This document shows, piece after piece, positions 41,936 to 50,975 of a stretch of DNA of 64,000 bases; the first letter of the stretch is position 1, and every line of letters starts with the position of its first letter. The notes beneath the pieces were generated by a model. The model was given only the letters and a program-made list of their open reading frames with translations, was not told the DNA's origin and ran no database searches. Both the position numbers and the translations under genes were made by a program. The DNA lies in assembly GCF_036227105.1 (NCBI RefSeq), contig NZ_CP109434.1:6668501-6732500 (forward strand), given 5' to 3'. This DNA is from Amycolatopsis sp. NBC_01488. Its GTDB lineage: Bacteria; Actinomycetota; Actinomycetes; Mycobacteriales; Pseudonocardiaceae.

Positions 41936-43789
41936 ATGAGAACACTGGGGAAATGGGCCGCGTTGGTGGCCCTGGCGGCGAGCACGCTGCTCGCCGTGAG
42001 CCCGGCGCAGGCCGCGCCGCAGTTCGACCAGCAGGTGCTGTTCAAGGCGTCGCAGGATCCCGGCTACCGCTGCTTCCGGATCCCGGCGATCGTCAAGTCC
42101 GCCCACGGCACGCTCCTGGCGTTCGCCGAAGGCCGCATCGGCAACTGCGGCGACACCGGCGACATCGACCTCGTCCTCAAGCGCTCGACCGACGGCGGGA
42201 AGACGTGGTCGCCGTTGCAGGTCGTCAACCGCGGCGGCGGCGACACCCACGGCAACCCGGTGCCCATCGTGGACCGCCGCACCGGCCGGATCGTGCTCGT
42301 CACGACGTACAACAAGGGCCGCACCGACGACAAGGCGTGCGACGTCCCGTGCCCGCGCACCCCGCACTCGCAGTACAGCGACGACGACGGCCTGACCTGG
42401 TCCGCGCCGGTCGACATCAGCGCGCAGGCGAAGCTGCCGAACTGGGACTCCTGGTACGCGTCCGGTCCGGTGCACGGGATCCAGCTGACTCGCGGAAAGC
42501 ACGCCGGGCGGCTCGTCTTCGGCGTCAACGCGGAAACCAGCGACGGCACGAACTCGATCGAGAACCACGCCGGGCTCGTCTACAGCGACGACGGCGGCCG
42601 CAGCTGGCACGTCGGCGCGGTGAACAGCTACCCGCACCCGGTCGGCGGCACGTACTCGCAGAAGCCGTCGGAAGTGACCGTGGTCGAGCTGGCCGACGGC
42701 TCGATCTACGCCGGCGGCCGCGAGCAGGGCGGCACCGACATCGGCAACCGCGACTTCGCCATCAGCCGCGACGGCGGCGAGACGTTCTCCAGGTCCTTTG
42801 CCACCATCCCCGACCTGGTGACGCCGATGGTGCAGGGAGCGGCGCTGCGCCTGGACCGGGCCGGGCGCGGCGACCGCATCCTGTTCTCCTCGCCGTCGGA
42901 CACCGACCGGCGCCGCTGGATGATGATCCGGTCGTCCTATGACGGCGGCCGGACGTGGGAGAACGCGGAGCAGGGCACGCGGATCACCACCGACTGGTCC
43001 GGCTACTCGGACCTGGTGCAGATCAGCGACCCACGCGCGCGCTCGGCGGAGATCGGGCTGATGTACGAAGGCGGCGCGGTCGACGCGCGTGACGAGATCC
43101 GCTTCGCGCGCTTCAACGAGGAGTACCTGGGCTGGAAGAACTCGGCCGGACCGTCCACACCGGACGTCTCGGGGCACGCGGACGCCCGGGTACTCGGCGG
43201 GGCTTCGCCGGCCGCGGGCCGCTTCGGTGGCGCGCTGACCTTGGACGGCATCGACGACTACGTCCGGGTGCCCTACGACCCGGCGCAGCCTCCGGGCGAC
43301 GGCGACCTGACGTGGACGGGCTGGTTCCGTTATGGCGCCACCAAGGGCAACCAGGTGGTGTTCTGGCTGGGCGGGATGGGGACGACGGCCCCGCAGCTGT
43401 GGTTGCGTGGCGAGCCGGCGAACCACCGGCTGATCGCGATGATGACCACGGCGGCCGGGAGCGCGTCGATCACGACGTCGCAGGCGTATGACGACCAGGC
43501 CTGGCACCACGTGGCTCTCGAGCGCACCGGCGGGAAGCTGCTGCTGTGGGTGGACGGCGTCCAGGTCGCTTCCGGGGCCGCGGCCGCGGGTTCGGTCAGC
43601 CAGACCGTGTCGTTCCAGCTGCAGCTCGGGCAGCGGCTGGACAACCAGTTCCGCTGGAACGGCTCGTTCGACGAGGTCCGCTTCTACCGCCGGGCACTCA
43701 CGGCGACGGAACTCGACGCGATCCGGCTGCGCAACGCGCCGGTTCCCGCCGGCCAGGTCCTGCGGCTGCCCTTCGACCGCGTGCACTGA
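41936..43789 (+). CDS. Secreted exo-alpha-sialidase with C-terminal LamG-like domain
   Basis: A 617-residue exported GH33-type enzyme. ATG 41936 is preferred over ATG 41930 because GAAGGG then has a 6-nt spacer. The signal peptide ends near AQA. The arginine-triad motif FRIP is at about residue 43; five Asp boxes are seen (STDGGKTW, SDDDGLTW, SDDGGRSW, SRDGGETF, SYDGGRTW). Residues about 400-617 form a concanavalin-like LamG domain (FGGALTLDGIDDYVRVP; VDGVQVASG; FDEVRFYRRALTATEL) that may bind glycans. It releases sialic acid outside the cell and is the last gene of the operon. Confidence 0.93.
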   Translation: MRTLGKWAALVALAASTLLAVSPAQAAPQFDQQVLFKASQDPGYRCFRIPAIVKSAHGTLLAFAEGRIGNCGDTGDIDLVLKRSTDGGKTWSPLQVVNRGGGDTHGNPVPIVDRRTGRIVLVTTYNKGRTDDKACDVPCPRTPHSQYSDDDGLTWSAPVDISAQAKLPNWDSWYASGPVHGIQLTRGKHAGRLVFGVNAETSDGTNSIENHAGLVYSDDGGRSWHVGAVNSYPHPVGGTYSQKPSEVTVVELADGSIYAGGREQGGTDIGNRDFAISRDGGETFSRSFATIPDLVTPMVQGAALRLDRAGRGDRILFSSPSDTDRRRWMMIRSSYDGGRTWENAEQGTRITTDWSGYSDLVQISDPRARSAEIGLMYEGGAVDARDEIRFARFNEEYLGWKNSAGPSTPDVSGHADARVLGGASPAAGRFGGALTLDGIDDYVRVPYDPAQPPGDGDLTWTGWFRYGATKGNQVVFWLGGMGTTAPQLWLRGEPANHRLIAMMTTAAGSASITTSQAYDDQAWHHVALERTGGKLLLWVDGVQVASGAAAAGSVSQTVSFQLQLGQRLDNQFRWNGSFDEVRFYRRALTATELDAIRLRNAPVPAGQVLRLPFDRVH

Positions 43790-43790
43790 G

Positions 43791-43836
43791 GTCGTGAGTG
43801 GGAAGCAGTGTTCCAACGCTGTTTCCCACTCACGAC
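43791..43836. terminator. Long palindromic bidirectional terminator
   Basis: A perfect 14-bp stem (43791-43804 with 43823-43836; arms GTCGTGAGTGGGAA / TTCCCACTCACGAC), extended inward by a further imperfect CAG/CTG pairing, lies between the convergent sialidase and kinase genes. Confidence 0.8.
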
Positions 43837-43845
43837 AGCGGCCGG

Positions 43846-45204
43846 TCAGACCGTCCGGCAGGTCAGCTGCGGTCGTGCGGTGGCGTCGCCGGTTCCGGTC
43901 ACCGCGTTGAAGCCGAACGTCGTCGAGCCGCCCGGGTCGAGTTTCCCGTTCCAGTCCGCACTGTCCACGGTCACCGTCGAGCCCTCGACCGTGAACGTGC
44001 CGTTCCACAGGCCGGTGATGTGGTGGCCGTCGGGGAGGGACCAGCGGACGGTCCAGCCGCGCAGGCCGTCGTCGTGGTCGTTGCGGACCGTCACCTGGAC
44101 CTGGTAGCCGCCCGGCCACGACGTCGTCACCGCGTAGCTGGCCGCGCAGCCCAGGTCGGCGGGGGTCGGGGTGGTCGTCGGTGGCGGGATGGCCGGGGGA
44201 GTCGTGGACACCGGCGCGGCGACCGGCGTGCTGCCGTCGGGCACGAGCGCCGTCCCGATCACCACGCCCAGGGCCAGCAGGACGGCTCCGGCCGCGGACG
44301 CCAGCACCACCCGCCGGCGCGGGCGGGGGAGGCGCAGCACGCGGGTTTCGGTGCGCGGGCGGGGACGCGGCGGCGGCAGCGGACGGCCGTCGGTCACGGC
44401 TTCGAGCAACTCCTGGACTTCCGCCATCGCCGGACGCTGGGACGGGTCGCGCTGCAGGAGCCGGCCGAGCACTTCGGCGAGCGGGCCGCTGTGCTTCGGC
44501 GGGATCGGGTCCTCCCGCGCGACCCGCAGCAGCAATGCGATGGGGTTGTCGTCGTTGCCGAAGGGCGGCAGGCCCTCCAGCGCGCGGTAGAGCGTCGCGC
44601 CGAGGGAGAACACGTCGGCCGGGAAGCCGGCTTCGCCGCCGCCGGCGACCTCGGGGGAGAGGTAGGCCGGCGTGCCCGCGATGAAGCCGCCGCCGGTCAC
44701 GGTGCCTTCGCCGGTGGCGCGGGAAATGCCGAAGTCGGCGATCTTGGCGACGCCGCCGCCCGCGATGAGGACGTTGGCCGGCGTGACGTCCCGGTGCACG
44801 ATGCCTTCGGCGTGCGCGGCGGCCAGCGCGGAGGCGACCTGCACGCCGATGCGCGCGACCTCGTCGGCGGGCACGCGCTCCCGGTCGAGCAGGACGTCGG
44901 CCAGGCTCCGCGACGGCAGGTACTCCATCACGAGGTACGGTTCGCCGGCTTCTTCGACGACGTCGTGCACGGTGATCGCGTGCGGGTGCCGCAGTCGCGC
45001 GGTCAGCCGGGCCTCCCGCAGCGCGCGCAGGGCGGCCTGGTCGCCGGCGGCCTGCCCGATGGCCGGGTCGTAACCCAGCTGCTTGACGGCGACGACGCGA
45101 TCGAGCCGCTCGTCGCGGGCTCGCCAGACGACGCCCATGGCACCCTGGCCGACCCGCTCGGCCAGCCGGTAGCGCCCGGCGATCAGCTGTCCTGCGTCGG
45201 TCAC
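43846..45204 (-). CDS. Ser/Thr protein kinase with extracellular CBM2 cellulose-binding domain
   Basis: A 452-residue membrane kinase. GTG 45204 has GGAGG upstream. The kinase domain (about 8-265) is complete: GQGAMGVV glycine loop, VAVKQL lysine, HRDVTPANVL catalytic loop, DFG and the P+1 region GTPAYLSPE. A basic Pro/Arg linker leads to one membrane helix (VVLASAAGAVLLALGVVIGTALV, about 300). Outside the membrane a Pro/Thr stalk is followed by about 100 residues that match CBM2: CAASYAVTTSWPGGYQVQV, GWTVRWSLPDG, GLWNG and DWNGKLDPGGSTTFGF, with the surface tryptophans kept and terminal cysteines able to pair. The domain should sense cellulose-like polysaccharide. Confidence 0.93.
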   Translation of the reverse strand: MTDAGQLIAGRYRLAERVGQGAMGVVWRARDERLDRVVAVKQLGYDPAIGQAAGDQAALRALREARLTARLRHPHAITVHDVVEEAGEPYLVMEYLPSRSLADVLLDRERVPADEVARIGVQVASALAAAHAEGIVHRDVTPANVLIAGGGVAKIADFGISRATGEGTVTGGGFIAGTPAYLSPEVAGGGEAGFPADVFSLGATLYRALEGLPPFGNDDNPIALLLRVAREDPIPPKHSGPLAEVLGRLLQRDPSQRPAMAEVQELLEAVTDGRPLPPPRPRPRTETRVLRLPRPRRRVVLASAAGAVLLALGVVIGTALVPDGSTPVAAPVSTTPPAIPPPTTTPTPADLGCAASYAVTTSWPGGYQVQVTVRNDHDDGLRGWTVRWSLPDGHHITGLWNGTFTVEGSTVTVDSADWNGKLDPGGSTTFGFNAVTGTGDATARPQLTCRTV

Positions 45205-45366
45205 GACGACCTCCCGGCCTTCCCCGGAACACACGGATGCGGGCGACGATCGGTTCGAGCTTAACGACCCGCGGTCCGAGGCGCCGACGAATGCCGGGGC
45301 CGGACGGCTCCCGCGAACCCTGGACTCGGCCTGCCCACCCGCCACCCGGGCGGGCAGACCGCGACC

Positions 45367-45828
45367 TCAAGCGCTGAGCGCGTGCAGCTGGTCCCACGTC
45401 GGCACGTACGGCGTGAACCGCAGCGTCATCCCGGCCTCGGCCGGCAGCTTGTCCGCCTTCCGCGCGTTGCAGCTGCGGGACGTGCCTCCGCACGCCGCGA
45501 CCGTGTTGAGCCACGACGTCCGCGCACCCCCGCGGCTCAGCGGCGTCACGTGGTCGATCGTCGTCGCGCGGCGGCCGCAGTACGCGCAGCGGTGGCCGTC
45601 GCGGGTCAGCACCCCGCGGCGGGACCAGCGCGGCGGCTGCGTATATCGCCACTTCATCACGACGTACCTGAGCAACCGCACGATCTTCGGGCGCGGGAAC
45701 AGCCCGTACGCGAGACCGTCTTCGGCCTCGTGGATCTCGGCGACGTGCCGCACCAGCATCCGGATGGCGTGCGGGACGGACACGGTCTGCAGCGGCTCGT
45801 AGCCGGCGTTGAGCACCAGGACGCGCAT
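45367..45828 (-). CDS. HNH endonuclease
   Basis: A 153-residue protein. N-terminal VLVLNAGYEPLQTVSVPHAIRMLVR is typical of a widespread actinobacterial HNH group. The catalytic region is CAYCGRRATTIDHVTPLSRGG (Cys pair and first His), then NTVAACGGTSRSCNARKADKLPAEAGM with the second zinc pair and Asn. Its biological role is not known; being a single conserved gene outside any phage, it may be a repair or recombination nuclease. Confidence 0.9.
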   Translation of the reverse strand: MRVLVLNAGYEPLQTVSVPHAIRMLVRHVAEIHEAEDGLAYGLFPRPKIVRLLRYVVMKWRYTQPPRWSRRGVLTRDGHRCAYCGRRATTIDHVTPLSRGGARTSWLNTVAACGGTSRSCNARKADKLPAEAGMTLRFTPYVPTWDQLHALSA

Positions 45829-45854
45829 GGTGAACCCCTTTCGATGACGGCAAA

Positions 45855-45885
45855 AGCCGCCCGTCGGCGGGTCCGGCGGGCGGCT
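45855..45885 (-). terminator. Terminator hairpin after the esterase gene
   Basis: A 9-bp stem AGCCGCCCG / CGGGCGGCT (45855-45863 with 45877-45885) with a 13-nt loop lies between the esterase stop and the HNH start, both on the minus strand. A short T run (TTTTG) follows on the minus strand, as expected for an intrinsic terminator. Confidence 0.65.
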
Positions 45886-45939
45886 GCTGCCTGGTGCGGT
45901 TCATCGTCGCCGAGGGGCGTGACGGGCGTCAATCGTGTT

Positions 45940-46878
45940 TCACCGCAGCGGATGCGCGCGGAAGAACCGCCAGATGACCGGCGTCGCGTCGATGACCGTC
46001 GGGGTCGCCGAGTCGTTGTTCGGCTTCGTGCTCGGCCAGACGTGCCCGGCACCCTCGACGCGGTAGTGCTCCACGGTGCTCCACCGGTCGCAGCCGAGCC
46101 ACTTCTGCGCGACCACCCCGGAAACCGGCGTCCACGAGACGGGCTTCGGGAAGCAACCGTCCCTTGTGGACCATGCCGCCAGCCAGTCCGGGATCGCCGG
46201 CAGGCCCTTCGCCGGGTTGCCGGAGTAGGGGATGGTCGTGTCGGCGGTGCCGTGGAAGTCGAGGATCGGCGCCGGCCGGCTCGGGTCGCACGCGCCACCC
46301 TGGGGGTAGAAGGCGCCCGACACCGGGGCGAACGCCGCGATCCGGCCGGCCAGGCGGCACGCCAGCACGCCGACGAACCCGCCGCCGTTGGACTTGCCGG
46401 CCGCGAAGATCCGGTCGCCGGCGACGCACAGCTCGCGCTGCAGCGAGTTCAGCAGGTCGCTGGTGAACAGGACGTCGTCGGCGGACGCGGAGTACGGCGC
46501 GCCGGTCCAGGCGGTCTCGCCGTCGGTGCCGACCAGGCCCTGCGGGTAGACCGAGATCGCGTCGAGCGCCGAGAAGCCGGACAGCTCCTCCTGGTACTGC
46601 GACGTGCGCTTGTGCCCGTGGAACGACAGGACGAGCGGGTGGGCCCGGCGCGGGTCGTAGTGCGCCGGCAGGTGGACGGTGTACTCCCGGTCGAGGCCGC
46701 CGGAGACGACGTGCCGGGTGGTCGTCACCCCGGACGGCACGGGCGCGGCGCGCCCGCAGCCGGTGGTGCGGACGGGGTGGTCGACGACCGTCGAAGCGGC
46801 GGCGGGAGCGGCGAACGCGGTGGTCAGGGCACAGGCCGCGGCGATGGCGGCCGCCCACCGGGGCAGGGGTCCGGGCAC
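45940..46878 (-). CDS. Secreted esterase of the PHB-depolymerase/feruloyl-esterase family
   Basis: A 312-residue exported alpha/beta hydrolase. GTG 46878 has a perfect AAGGAGG site. The Sec signal ends near PAAASTVVDHP. Motifs: oxyanion VLSFHGHKRTSQYQ, nucleophile AAGKSNGGGFVGVLAC (Ser about 160), acid in FHGTADTTIPY and histidine in GAGHVWPS. Such LpqC-like proteins cleave short polyesters, feruloyl or acetyl esters from plant polymers. Six cysteines could form disulfides. Confidence 0.9.
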   Translation of the reverse strand: MPGPLPRWAAAIAAACALTTAFAAPAAASTVVDHPVRTTGCGRAAPVPSGVTTTRHVVSGGLDREYTVHLPAHYDPRRAHPLVLSFHGHKRTSQYQEELSGFSALDAISVYPQGLVGTDGETAWTGAPYSASADDVLFTSDLLNSLQRELCVAGDRIFAAGKSNGGGFVGVLACRLAGRIAAFAPVSGAFYPQGGACDPSRPAPILDFHGTADTTIPYSGNPAKGLPAIPDWLAAWSTRDGCFPKPVSWTPVSGVVAQKWLGCDRWSTVEHYRVEGAGHVWPSTKPNNDSATPTVIDATPVIWRFFRAHPLR

Positions 46879-47029
46879 TCGATCCTCCTTGATCGGCAGC
46901 GGAGTGTGGCCAGCATCACCCCACGCCGCGGCACCTCCTACATTGCGTTCATAAAGTGCGCGGCCCGGATCGTCGGACCGCCTCGGTAGGATCGGCGCAC
47001 CGTCGGCCGAGACCCCGAAAGGACCGGAA

Positions 47030-48925
47030 GTGACCACCCCGATCGAGACGCTGGAGTTCCAGTCGGAAGCTCGTCAGCTGCTCCAGCTGATGATCCATTC
47101 GATCTATTCGAACAAGGACACGTTCCTGCGGGAGCTCGTGTCCAACGCGTCCGACGCGCTCGACAAGCTGCGGCTGGAGTCGTACCGCGACAAGGACCTC
47201 GGCGCGGACACCTCCGACCTGCACATCACGCTCGAGACGGACCCGGCCGAGCGGACCCTGACGGTGCGGGACAACGGCATCGGCATGACCCGCGACGAGG
47301 TGGTCGCGCTGATCGGCACCATCGCCAAGTCCGGCACCGCCGACTTCCTCACCAAGCTGAAGGAAGCCAAGGACGCGGCGGCGTCGCAGGACCTCATCGG
47401 CCAGTTCGGCGTCGGGTTCTACGCGAGCTTCATGGTCGCGGACAAGGTCACGCTGGTGACGCGCAAGGCCGGCACCACCGAAGGTGTCCGCTGGGAGTCG
47501 TCCGGCGAAGGCACGTACACGATCGAGCCGGTCGAAGACGCGCCCCAGGGCACCGCGGTCACCCTGCACCTCAAGCCCGAAGACGCCGAGGACCACCTCT
47601 ACGACTACACGTCCCCGGCGAAGATCCGGGAGATCGTGAAGAAGTACTCCGACTTCATCACCTGGCCGATCCGGATGAAGGGCGACGGCGAAGGCGCGGA
47701 GGCCGAGACCGTCAACTCGATGAAGGCGCTGTGGGCGCGCTCGTCGAGCGAAGTCACCGAGGCCGAGTACCACGAGTTCTACAAGCACGTCAGCCACGAC
47801 TGGCAGGACCCCCTGGAGACCATCCGGCTGCAGGCCGAGGGGACGTTCGAGTACCAGGCGCTGCTGTTCCTGCCGTCGCGGGCGCCGATGGACCTGTTCC
47901 TGCGGGAGCGCAAGCGCGGTGTCCAGCTGTACGTGAAGCGTGTCTTCATCATGGACGACTGCGAGTCGCTGGTGCCCGAGTACCTGCGGTTCGTCAAGGG
48001 CGTCGTCGACGCGCAGGACCTCTCGCTGAACGTTTCGCGGGAGATCCTGCAGCAGGACCGGCAGATCCAGCTGATCCGCCGTCGCCTGGTGAAGAAGGTC
48101 CTCTCGACGGTCAAGACGATGATGACCGCCGACGCCGAGAAGTACGCGACGTTCTGGCGCGAGTTCGGCCGCGCGGTCAAGGAGGGCCTGCTCGACGACT
48201 TCGAGAACCGCGAGGCCATCCTCGAGATCTCGTCGTTCGCGTCGACGCACGACGCGGAGAAGCCGACTTCGCTGCGCGACTACGTCTCGCGGATGAAGGA
48301 AGGCCAGGAGCACATCTACTTCATGACCGGCGAGTCGCGCTCCGCGATCGAGAACTCGCCGCACATGGAGGCGTTCCGGGCGAAGGGCTACGAGGTGCTG
48401 GTCCTGACCGACCCGATCGACGAGATGTGGGTCGACGCCGTGCCGGGCTTCGACGGCAAGCAGTTCCAGTCGATCGCCAAGGGCCAGGTCGACCTCGAGT
48501 CGGACGACGACAAGAAGGCCACCGAGGTCGCGCGCGAGCAGCAGAACAAGGACTTCGAAGGCCTGCTGACCTGGATGGGCGGCGCCCTGGGCGACTCGGT
48601 CAAGGAGGTCCGGCTCTCGTCGCGCCTGACGACGTCGCCGGCGTGCATCGTCGGGGACACCCACGACCTGACGCCGACGCTCGAGAAGATGTACCGCGCG
48701 ATGGGGCAGGAGCTGCCGCCGATCAAGCGGATCCTGGAACTGAACCCGGACCACGCCCTGGTGACGGGCCTGCGCGAGGCGCACACGGCCCGCCCGGAGG
48801 ACGAAGGCCTGGCCGAGACGGCGGAGCTGCTCTACGGGATGGCCCTGCTGGCCGAAGGTGGCGAGCTGGGCGACCCGGCCCGGTTCATCAAGCTGCTCGC
48901 GAGCCGCCTGGAGAAGACGCTCTGA
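47030..48925 (+). CDS. htpG: Molecular chaperone HtpG (Hsp90 family)
   Basis: A 631-residue ATP-dependent chaperone, near the 624 residues of E. coli HtpG. GTG 47030. The GHKL ATPase domain is intact: [17 protein letters not shown] (catalytic Glu and Asn), [11 protein letters not shown], and [23 protein letters not shown]. The middle domain arginine region ([26 protein letters not shown]) and C-terminal dimerisation domain follow. No HrcA or HspR box was recognised upstream. Single gene. Confidence 0.97.
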
Positions 48926-48955
48926 CACGTAACTCGCGTGATTGACGCCGTGACC

Positions 48956-49001
48956 CGCGTGATTGAAGCCGGAACTCACGAGTTCCGGCTTCAATCACGC
49001 G
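48956..49001. repeat. 21-bp perfect inverted repeat between convergent genes
   Basis: The arms (48956-48976 and 48981-49001) are perfectly complementary around a 4-nt loop CACG, giving a very stable hairpin between htpG (plus) and the GH76 gene (minus). The arm sequence CGCGTGATTGA also occurs as a direct copy just upstream (48935-48945), and degenerate copies (GATCACGCG) lie downstream to about 49042. This looks like a small intergenic repeat family serving as a bidirectional terminator. Confidence 0.75.
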
Positions 49002-49043
49002 AGATCCGGGTTCGAGCACGCCAGTCACGGCTCGGATCACGCG

Positions 49044-50486
49044 TCAGGGTGCCGCGTTCATCAGGTCGAGGGCCGTCTGCTGCCGGGCGGCGTCGGCCTG
49101 GTCGAACGGGCCTGCCCACAGCAGTCCGTACGCGTCTGCGCTGTTCCGGTCGTTCGCGTACGCCGAGTTCGCCTGGCGCTGCAGGTAGCCCGGGTACGGG
49201 TGGTCTGAAAGCGCCGCGTTCAGCGCCGCCAGGTCGCGGACGTACACGCCCTTGAACGTCGGACCGTCGGCGCCGCCGCCTCCGGCCGTCTCGCCCGGGT
49301 CGCGCAGGATGCCGCCCGGGTTCAGGGATCCGTTGGTCGTCGACGCGTTCGCCATCGCGCGGGCCTTCGTGAGCAGGCTCGCGTCACCCGTCGCGCGGTT
49401 CAGCTCGGTCAGCGCCGCCAGCGGCACGCCCTGGTTGTACGTCCAGACCGCCTGGCCGTTGTTGGCGCACGTCGACGTGGTCAGGCCGTCGTTGACCAGG
49501 TTCGAGCCGTTGATCATGCCGCTGCCCGCGAACCAGGTCCAGCCCGCCCGCGCCCGCGCCAGGTACGCCGTGTCGCCCGCGATCCGGTTGTGCAGGGCCG
49601 CGTTCAGCTGGATGTACAGCGAGTTCGGGATGGCGTTCTTGTAGGTGCGGCTCGTGCTCCACCACACCCCGCCGCCGCAGACGCCGTCCCAGTAGGCGTA
49701 CATGTGGTCGGCGTCGGCGCGCGCCGTGCTCAGGTAGCGGCTGTCGCCCGTCAGGTCGTACGCGTCCACCCACACGAGGCCCCACCAGCCGGTGTCGTCG
49801 AGGTAGTCGTTGCGGAACTGGCCGCCCTGGGCCGCGAGATTCTTCGTGTACGTCGTGTCGATCGCGTAGCGGTAGCTGGCCATGCCGCTGACCCGGACGT
49901 TGTCGATGATCGCCGTCAGGGCGTTGGCCGAGTTCCACCAGCCGGTCGTGTCGAAGAGGCCGGTGCCGAGGTTGTAGCGCTCCATCAGCGCGGTCGCGGC
50001 CGCGGTACGCCGGTCCCACGCGTTCCACGTCGGGCGGGCCCAGCCGGTGCAGGCGATGGTGCCCGAACCCGTGGGCTGCCCGCAGGCGCGCAGCAGGCCG
50101 ACACCCTTGTTCGCCCAGTCGTCCACGTTGTACATCAGGGTCCGCCAGCCGGTCGCGCCCGACGGGGTCGCCGTGTCGCCCAGCTTGCTGCCCGACGCCC
50201 ACGTGCGCCCGGCGTCGAACGAGCGGTCCAGCCAGACGTGGTCGCCCGGCGCGCCGCCGGTGACCGCCGCCCAGCCCATGTCGTCGCCGTCGTCGAGGTG
50301 CAGGGAGATCCGGCGTCCGCTCACGCTCGCCGAAGCGCCTTCGCGGTCGCCAGGGGAGAGGGCGGGATCCCTTGCGTCGCAGTACTTGTCGCAGATCGCC
50401 GCGAGCGGTGCGGCGGGTGCCGGGGACGGAAGCGGCGTGGGGGTGGCCGCCAGGACCAGGGTCAGCAGGGGAACCAGGATGGGCAT
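49044..50486 (-). CDS. Secreted glycoside hydrolase family 76 (alpha-1,6-mannanase-type) protein
   Basis: A 480-residue exported protein with a short signal (PILVPLLTLVLAATPTPLPSPAPAAPLA). The first about 120 residues after it are a beta domain (LSPGDREGASASVSGRRISLHLDDGDDMGWAAV). The catalytic (alpha/alpha)6 domain has the GH76 aspartate pair in NDYLDDTGWWGLVWVDAYDLTGD (about 230) and CGGGVWWSTSRTYKNAIPN. It would cut alpha-1,6-mannan such as fungal wall or mycobacterial lipomannan backbones. Single gene. Confidence 0.9.
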   Translation of the reverse strand: MPILVPLLTLVLAATPTPLPSPAPAAPLAAICDKYCDARDPALSPGDREGASASVSGRRISLHLDDGDDMGWAAVTGGAPGDHVWLDRSFDAGRTWASGSKLGDTATPSGATGWRTLMYNVDDWANKGVGLLRACGQPTGSGTIACTGWARPTWNAWDRRTAAATALMERYNLGTGLFDTTGWWNSANALTAIIDNVRVSGMASYRYAIDTTYTKNLAAQGGQFRNDYLDDTGWWGLVWVDAYDLTGDSRYLSTARADADHMYAYWDGVCGGGVWWSTSRTYKNAIPNSLYIQLNAALHNRIAGDTAYLARARAGWTWFAGSGMINGSNLVNDGLTTSTCANNGQAVWTYNQGVPLAALTELNRATGDASLLTKARAMANASTTNGSLNPGGILRDPGETAGGGGADGPTFKGVYVRDLAALNAALSDHPYPGYLQRQANSAYANDRNSADAYGLLWAGPFDQADAARQQTALDLMNAAP

Positions 50487-50599
50487 CGGTCACCTTCCGC
50501 GTTGAAGGGCGATGCTTCCCATTGTGGAGAATTCACCAGATTGGTCCAGTCCTTTTGTGGACAGGTTTCGGACAGGAATTCGCGCGGTAACCCCCGCTC

Positions 50600-50938
50600 A
50601 TGACGAATCTCGACGACACCCCGGCCGCGAAGCTCGACGAGTTCGTGCTCGCGCGGCTCGCGGAGGACGAAGAGCGGGTCCGCGCCGGCGAGCTGCCGCT
50701 GCTCGACGAGGCCGAGCGGCGCGGCAGGCTGCGGATCATGTACGCCGACGACGGCGACGGGCTCCTCCTCGCCGGCGGCCCGGTCGAGGCGATGGAGGAC
50801 CGGCACCCGGTGCCGTTCGCCGAAAAGGCGGAGTTCCTCCGCCGCGAGATCCGGGACGCCCACGACGACGTGTCCGTCAAGCTCGTCGCCTCGGTGTACG
50901 AGGCGCACCCGGACTGGCAGGACGGCTGGCGCCCCTGA
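50600..50938 (+). CDS. Small DUF6221-like protein
   Basis: A 112-residue acidic protein: LDEFVLARLAEDEERVRAGELP at the N-terminus and SVYEAHPDWQDGW at the end resemble the DUF6221 pattern (a helical N-terminus and a Y-x-x-HPDY-like end). No function is known for the family. It has no membrane segment or signal peptide. Confidence 0.65.
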   Translation: MTNLDDTPAAKLDEFVLARLAEDEERVRAGELPLLDEAERRGRLRIMYADDGDGLLLAGGPVEAMEDRHPVPFAEKAEFLRREIRDAHDDVSVKLVASVYEAHPDWQDGWRP

Positions 50939-50975
50939 GGGTTTCGCGGTCCGCCGGAACGGGAAGCCGCGAAGC

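Noticed and set aside
41792..45904. Open frame of 1370 codons on the minus strand
   Set aside because: It runs antisense to the sialidase and out of frame through the kinase and HNH genes; composition is typical of a GC shadow.
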